NCBI GenBank assembly: GCA_036245805.1
Contig: BTRK01000005.1
Span: 30,547,469-30,611,468 of the forward strand
Direction of reading: 5' to 3'
Length of the DNA: 64,000 nucleotides
Origin: Pristionchus mayeri
Taxonomy: Eukaryota; Nematoda; Chromadorea; Rhabditida; Neodiplogasteridae
Shown: piece after piece, positions 58,601 through 64,000 of the stretch
How positions within the stretch are numbered: the stretch's first letter is position 1
Layout of the letters: each line of letters opens with the position of its first letter
Made by a program: the position numbers and the translations under genes
Notes under the pieces: model-generated
Databases searched by the model: none
What the model was told of the DNA's origin: nothing
What the model saw: only the letters and a program-made list of their open reading frames with translations

Positions 58601-61600
58601 ACAGTCGAAGGAGTAGGCTCCTCATCGCTGCGACCAGGGTGGTACACGGACACGTGCGAAGTGAGCGGCTCATCGGGCAGATCCGAGATTCTCTCAGTGC
58701 TCTCGAGCTCGCCTTCGAAGGGAGAAGACGTGGGATAGTCGGTCGTCTTCTTTACCTTCTCGACGGCGGGAGCAACTTCGACCTCCTTCGGCTGAGCAAC
58801 CGTCGGCTCGTCGCTGCGTCCAGAGTGGTAGACAGCAACGTGCGAGGTGAGAGGCTCGTCCTGTAGTTCGGAAGCGCGAAGCGTGTCATCGAGGGGTCCT
58901 TCGTAGGGCTCACTGATCGGGTATTCGGCGTGCTTGTCCTTGGACTTGAAGAGACCACCGATCTTGTCACCGATCTCCTTCGCCTTCTCGCCGATGTCGA
59001 GCTTCTTCTTCTCGGGCTTGTCCTCGTGAGGTGCAACAGTTGAAGGAGTGGGCTCCTCATCGCTGCGACCAGGGTGGTACACGGATACGTGCGAAGTGAG
59101 CGGCTCACCGGGCAGATCCGAGATTCTCTCAGTGCTCTCGAGCTCGCCTTCGAAGGGAGAAGCCGTGGGATAGTCGGTCGTCTTCTTCACCTTCTCGACG
59201 GCGGGAGCAACTTCGTCCTCCTTCGGCTGAGCAACCGTCGGCTCGTCGCTGCGTCCAGAGTGGTAGACAGCAACGTGCGAGGTGAGAGGCTCGTCCTGTA
59301 GTTCGGAAGCGCGAAGCGTGTCATCGAGGGGTCCTTCGTAGGGCTCACTAATCGGGTATTCGGCGTGCTTGTCCTTGGACTTGAAGAGACCACCGATCTT
59401 GTCACCGATCTCCTTCGCCTTCTCGCCGATGTCGAGCTTCTTCTTCTCGGGCTTGTCCTCGTGAGGTGCAACAGTCGAAGAAGTGGGCTCCTCATCGCTG
59501 CGACCAGGGTGGTACACGGACACGTGCGAAGTGAGCGGCTCATCGGGCAGATCCGAGATTCTCTCAGTGCTCTCGAGCTCGCCTTCGAAGGGAGAAGACG
59601 TGGGATAGTCGGTCGTCTTCTTCACCTTCTCGACGGCGGGAGCAACTTCGAACTCCTTCGGCTGAGCAACCGTCGGCTCGTCGCTGCGTCCAGAGTGGTA
59701 GACAGCAACGTGCGAGGTGAGAGGCTCGTCCTGTAGTTCGGAAGCGCGAAGCGTGTCATCGAGGGGTCCTTCGTAGGGCTCACTGATCGGGTATTCGGCG
59801 TGCTTGTCCTTGGACTTGAAGAGACCACCGATCTTGTCACCGATCTCCTTCGCCTTCTCGCCGATGTCGAGCTTCTTCTTCTCGGGCTTCTCCTCGTGAG
59901 GTGCAACAGTCGAAGGAGTGGGCTCTTCATCGCTGCGACCAGGGTGGTACACGGACACGTGCGAAGTGAGCGGCTCATCGGGCAGATCCGAGATTCTCTC
60001 AGTGCTCTCGAGCTCGCCTTCGAAGGAAGAAGACGTGGGATAGTCGGTCGTCTTCTTCACCTTCTCGACGGCGGGAGCAACTTCGACCTCCTTCGGCTGA
60101 GCAACCGTCGGCTCGTCGCTGCGTCCAGAGTGGTAGACAGCAACGTGCGAGGTGAGAGGCTCGTCCTGTAGTTCGGAAGCGCGAAGCGTGTCATCGAGGG
60201 GTCCTTCGTAGGGCTCACTGATCGGGTATTCGGCGTGCTTGTCCTTGGACTTGAAGAGACCACCGATCTTGTCACCGATCTCCTTCGCCTTCTCGCCGAT
60301 GTCGAGCTTCTTCTTCTCGGGCTTGTCCTCGTGAGGTGCAACAGTTGAAGGAGTGGGCTCCTCATCGCTGCGACCAGGGTGGTACACGGATACGTGCGAA
60401 GTGAGCGGCTCACCGGGCAGATCCGAGATTCTCTCAGTGCTCTCGAGCTCGCCTTCGAAGGTAGAAGCCGTGGGATAGTCGGTCGTCTTCTTCACCTTCT
60501 CGACGGCGGGAGCAACTTCGACCTCCTTCGGCTGAGCAACCGTCGGCTCGTCGCTGCGTCCAGAGTGGTAGACAGCAACGTGCGAGGTGAGAGGCTCGTC
60601 CTGTAGTTCGGAAGCGCGAAGCGTGTCATCGAGGGGTCCTTCGTAGGGCTCACTAATCGGGTATTCGGCGTGCTTGTCCTTGGACTTGAAGAGACCACCG
60701 ATCTTGTCACCGATCTCCTTCGCCTTCTCGCCGATGTCGAGCTTCTTCTTCTCGGGCTTGTCCTCGTGAGGTGCAACAGTCGAAGAAGTGGGCTCCTCAT
60801 CGCTGCGACCAGGGTGGTACACGGACACGTGCGAAGTGAGCGGCTCATCGGGCAGATCCGAGATTCTCTCAGTGCTCTCGAGCTCGCCTTCGAAGGGAGA
60901 AGACGTGGGATAGTCGGTCGTCTTCTTCACCTTCTCGACGGCGGGAGCAACTTCGAACTCCTTCGGCTGAGCAACCGTCGGCTCGTCGCTGCGTCCAGAG
61001 TGGTAGACAGCAACGTGCGAGGTGAGAGGCTCGTCCTGTAGTTCGGAAGCGCGAAGCGTGTCATCGAGGGGTCCTTCGTAGGGCTCACTGATCGGGTATT
61101 CGGCGTGCTTGTCCTTGGACTTGAAGAGACCACCGATCTTGTCACCGATCTCCTTCGCCTTCTCGCCGATGTCGAGCTTCTTCTTCTCGGGCTTCTCCTC
61201 GTGAGGTGCAACAGTCGAAGGAGTGGGCTCTTCATCGCTGCGACCAGGGTGGTACACGGACACGTGCGAAGTGAGCGGCTCATCGGGCAGATCCGAGATT
61301 CTCTCAGTGCTCTCGAGCTCGCCTTCGAAGGAAGAAGACGTGGGATAGTCGGTCGTCTTCTTCACCTTCTCGACGGCGGGAGCAACTTCGACCTCCTTCG
61401 GCTGAGCAACCGTCGGCTCGTCGCTGCGTCCAGAGTGGTAGACAGCAACGTGCGAGGTGAGAGGCTCGTCCTGTAGTTCGGAAGCGCGAAGCGTGTCATC
61501 GAGGGGTCCTTCGTAGGGCTCACTGATCGAGTATTCGGCGTGCTTGTCCTTGGACTTGAAGAAACCACCGATCTTGTCACCGATCTCCTTCGCCTTCTCG

Positions 61601-64000
61601 CCGATGTCGAGCTTCTTCTTCTCGGGCTTCTCCTCGTGAGGTGCAACAGTCGAAGGAGTGGGCTCCTCATCGCTGCGACCAGGGTGGTACACGGACACGT
61701 GCGAAGTGAGCGGCTCATCGGGCAGATCCGAGATTCTCTCAGTGCTCTCGAGCTCGCCTTCGAAGGGAGAAGACGTGGGATAGTCGGTCGTCTTCTTCAC
61801 CTTCTCGACGGCGGGGGCAACTTCGACCTCCTTCGGCTGAGCAACCGTCGGCTCGTCGCTGCGTCCAGAGTGGTAGACAGCAACGTGCGAGGTGAGAGGC
61901 TCGTCCTGTAGTTCGGAAGCGCGAAGCGTGTCATCGAGGGGTCCTTCATAGGGCTCACTGATCGGGTATTCGGCGTGCTTGTCCTTGGACTTGAAGAGAC
62001 CACCGATCTTGTCACCGATCTCCTTCGCCTTCTCGCCGATATCGAGCTTCTTCTTCTCGGACTTCTCCTCGTGAGGTGCAACAGTCGAAGGAGTAGGCTC
62101 CTCATCGCTGCGACCAGGGTGGTACACGGACACGTGCGAAGTGAGCGGCTCATCGGGCAGATCCGAGATTCTCTCAGTGCTCTCGAGCTCGCCCTCGAAG
62201 GGAGAAGACGTGGGATAGTCGGTCGTCTTCTTCACCTTCTCGACGGCGGGAGCAACTTCGACATCCTTCGGTTGAGATACCGTAGGCTCGTCGCTGCGTC
62301 CAGAGTGGTAGACAGCAACGTGCGAGGTGAGAGGCTCGTCCTGTAGTTCGGAAGCGCGAAGCGTGTCATCGAGGGGTCCTTCGTAGGGCTCACTGATCGG
62401 GTATTCGGCGTGCTTGTCCTTGGACTTGAAGAGACCACCGATCTTGTCACCGATCTCCTTCGCCATCTCGCCGATGTCGAGCTTCTTCTTCTCGGGCTTC
62501 TCCTCGTGAGGTGCAACAGTCGAAGGAGTGGGCTCTTCATCGCTGCGACCAGGGTGGTACACGGACACGTGCGAAGTGAGCGGCTCATCGGGCAGATCCG
62601 AGATTCTCTCAGTGCTCTCGAGCTCGCCTTCGAAGGAAGAAGACGTGGGATAGTCGGTCGTCTTCTTCACCTTCTCGACGGCGGGAGCAACTTCGACCTC
62701 CTTCGGCTGAGCAACCGTCGGCTCGTCGCTGCGTCCAGAGTGGTAGACAGCAACGTGCGAGGTGAGAGGCTCGTCCTGTAGTTCGGAAGCGCGAAGCGTG
62801 TCATCGAGGGGTCCTTCGTAGGGCTCACTGATCGAGTATTCGGCGTGCTTGTCCTTGGACTTGAAGAAACCACCGATCTTGTCACCGATCTCCTTCGCCT
62901 TCTCGCCGATGTCGAGCTTCTTCTTCTCGGGCTTCTCCTCGTGAGGTGCAACAGTCGAAGGAGTGGGCTCCTCATCGCTGCGACCAGGGTGGTACACGGA
63001 CACGTGCGAAGTGAGCGGCTCATCGGGCAGATCCGAGATTCTCTCAGTGCTCTCGAGCTCGCCTTCGAAGGAAGAAGACGTGGGATAGTCGGTCGTCTTC
63101 TTCACCTTCTCGACGGCGGGAGCAACTTCGACCTCCTTCGGCTGAGCAACCGTCGGCTCGTCGCTGCGTCCAGAGTGGTAGACAGCAACGTGCGAGGTGA
63201 GAGGCTCGTCCTGTAGTTCGGAAGCGCGAAGCGTGTCATCGAGGGGTCCTTCGTAGGGCTCACTGATCGGGTATTCGGCGTGCTTGTCCTTGGACTTGAA
63301 GAGACCACCGATCTTGTCACCGATCTCCTTCGCCTTCTCGCCGATGTCGAGCTTCTTCTTCTCGGGCTTGTCCTCGTGAGGTGCAACAGTTGAAGGAGTG
63401 GGCTCCTCATCGCTGCGACCAGGGTGGTACACGGATACGTGCGAAGTGAGCGGCTCACCGGGCAGATCCGAGATTCTCTCAGTGCTCTCGAGCTCGCCTT
63501 CGAAGGGAGAAGCCGTGGGATAGTCGGTCGTCTTCTTCACCTTCTCGACGGCGGGAGCAACTTCGACCTCCTTCGGCTGAGCAACCGTCGGCTCGTCGCT
63601 GCGTCCAGAGTGGTAGACAGCAACGTGCGAGGTGAGAGGCTCGTCCTGTAGTTCGGAAGCGCGAAGCGTGTCATCGAGGGGTCCTTCGTAGGGCTCACTA
63701 ATCGGGTATTCGGCGTGCTTGTCCTTGGACTTGAAGAGACCACCGATCTTGTCACCGATCTCCTTCGCCTTCTCGCCGATGTCGAGCTTCTTCTTCTCGG
63801 GCTTGTCCTCGTGAGGTGCAACAGTCGAAGAAGTGGGCTCCTCATCGCTGCGACCAGGGTGGTACACGGACACGTGCGAAGTGAGCGGCTCATCGGGCAG
63901 ATCCGAGATTCTCTCAGTGCTCTCGAGCTCGCCTTCGAAGGGAGAAGACGTGGGATAGTCGGTCGTCTTCTTCACCTTCTCGACGGCGGGAGCAACTTCG
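28620..64000 (-). CDS. Giant repeat protein, 3' part (possibly the tail of a giant ankyrin); 5' end outside the window
   Basis: One exon runs from beyond 64000 down to 32717 (at least 31,284 bp). Sixteen exons follow: 32646-32578, 32506-32348, 32277-32176, 32087-32007, 31935-31870, 31799-31659, 31482-31324, 31245-31080, 30983-30877, 30772-30651, 30463-30269, 30036-29849, 29668-29538, 29197-29107, 28942-28871 and 28742-28620 (TAA). All junctions are in phase, giving about 11,080 residues here. The large exon holds 145-residue units of two related halves (FEGELESTERISDLPDEPL... and YEGPLDDTLRASELQDEPL...), each with EPLTSHV and VYHxGRSDE, joined by an amphipathic helix (KLDIGEKAKEIGDKIGGLF). 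An acidic tail with DEEFIIDS-like motifs follows. The small exons are Arg/Ser/Pro-rich and basic, ending RMRNYCNML. No ankyrin, spectrin or membrane domain is visible. From memory the repeat resembles tails of nematode giant ankyrins (UNC-44 long form), scaffolds of the neuronal cortex; this is unverified. Confidence 0.85.
32717..34107 (-). other. Unique acidic tail encoded at the end of the giant exon
   Basis: This stretch follows the repeat array in the protein. It starts with two degenerate half-units (VYHPGRSDEEP ... EYDQADDFVVEPS, and LFEGKLESTERTSDLPDQPL ... EYDQADDFVIDSS). A non-repetitive, strongly acidic region rich in Asp, Glu, Pro, Ser and Thr follows. A short motif recurs: DDFVVEPS, DDFVIDSS, DEEFIIDSRP, DEEFIIDSHP and DDEFVIASIP. 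It ends PVHRADLDVER with a GTATGC donor at 32716; reading on to the stop at 32686 is intron. Confidence 0.75.
42150..45190 (-). repeat. Dimeric higher-order repeat (870 bp) inside the array
   Basis: From about 42580 to 45190 two unit types alternate. One carries TGTGAAGTGAGC with CAGCGCTC (ESAERIS, at 43013, 43883, 44753). The other carries TGCGAAGTGAGC with CAGTGCTC (ESTERIS). EPYQGP (42805, 43675, 44545) also repeats every 870 bp, so a two-unit block was amplified. Confidence 0.7.
58740..61290 (-). repeat. Trimeric higher-order repeat (1305 bp) inside the array
   Basis: A run of three distinguishable units (GGATACGTG with AAGCCGTGGG; then GTCGAAGAAGTGGG; then GGCTCTTCATCG) appears at 59.1-60.0 kb and again at 60.4-61.3 kb, exactly 1305 bp apart. 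Its first two members recur at 63.4-63.9 kb. Only a few substitutions separate the copies, so the duplication is recent. Confidence 0.7.

Larger units (their letters stand above)
34108..64000 (-). repeat. In-frame tandem array of 435-bp units, at least 68 copies
   Basis: A fixed landmark in each unit recurs at exactly 435-bp steps from 34313 to 63893 (69 occurrences), with no insertion or deletion in any spacing. Units differ only by scattered substitutions, for example EPYEGP/EPYQGP, ESTERIS/ESAERIS, EEPTPST/EELTPST, GLFKS/GFFKS and HEEKPE/HEDKPE. The array runs off the window. The 3'-most unit is odd: it has a 15-bp duplication (KKLDI twice, near 34195-34212), and at 34108-34117 it jumps from the B-half (AEYPI) directly into an A-half (VTVYHPGRSDEE). 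Confidence 0.95.

Noticed and set aside
34140..63900. Repeated open frames of 118 residues on the - strand (other frame) and 123-133 residues on the + strand in every 435-bp unit
   Set aside because: They recur once per unit with the same period, are Arg/Ser/Leu-rich, and lack splice or start context. They are shadows of the long - strand reading frame.
63975..63975. First Met of the giant open frame as a real start codon
   Set aside because: It lies inside a repeat unit (MKKTTDYP replaces KVKKTTDYP because of an alternative start reading) and the frame is open to the window edge, so the true start is outside.
34108..64000. CRISPR-like or satellite DNA interpretation of the array
   Set aside because: The repeats are 435 bp without spacers and stay in one coding frame with conserved splice sites after them, so this is a coding repeat.

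Overview
The window looks like a nematode chromosome segment. The evidence is the very short introns (about 41 to 65 bp) with TTTCAG-type acceptors, the many small exons, acceptor-like CAG directly before start codons as expected for spliced-leader trans-splicing, and a fragment very close to the start of nematode CAR-1 (LSM14 family). I cannot name the species. No prokaryotic features, tRNA or rRNA were seen.

Region 1 (1-11523, + strand) is a multi-exon gene for a single-pass membrane protein with a cysteine-containing ectodomain. A 6.35-kb Tc1/mariner-like element (3192-9542) interrupts one of its exons, flanked by a TA duplication. The element has about 1.16-kb terminal inverted repeats. 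It carries a DDE transposase gene, a divergently oriented second gene of unknown function, and captured host-gene pieces: an LSM14-domain mini-gene in both terminal repeats and scrambled exons resembling ribosomal protein eL14.

Region 2 (12160-15515, +) is an HMG-box transcription factor gene whose large intron holds a small mariner-like element. Region 3 (16.3-27.4 kb, +) is a tandem trio of secreted M13 (neprilysin-like) metallopeptidase genes: a pseudogene, a copy with a probable 1-bp C-terminal frameshift, and an intact copy. All three end in a conserved acidic SGSG tail. Two foldback elements sit in and between these genes.

Region 4 (28620 to beyond 64000, - strand) is the 3' part of a giant gene, convergent with the peptidase trio. 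It has 16 small 3' exons preceded by one exon of at least 31,284 bp. That exon encodes at least 68 near-identical 145-residue units (435 bp each) and then a unique acidic tail. The window codes for about 11,080 residues of this protein, and its start lies outside. The repeat resembles what I remember of giant nematode ankyrin (UNC-44 type) tails, but nothing in the window proves that.

The most unusual items are the gene-capturing transposon, the giant repeat exon, and the paralogous proteases with a putative glycosaminoglycan attachment tail.
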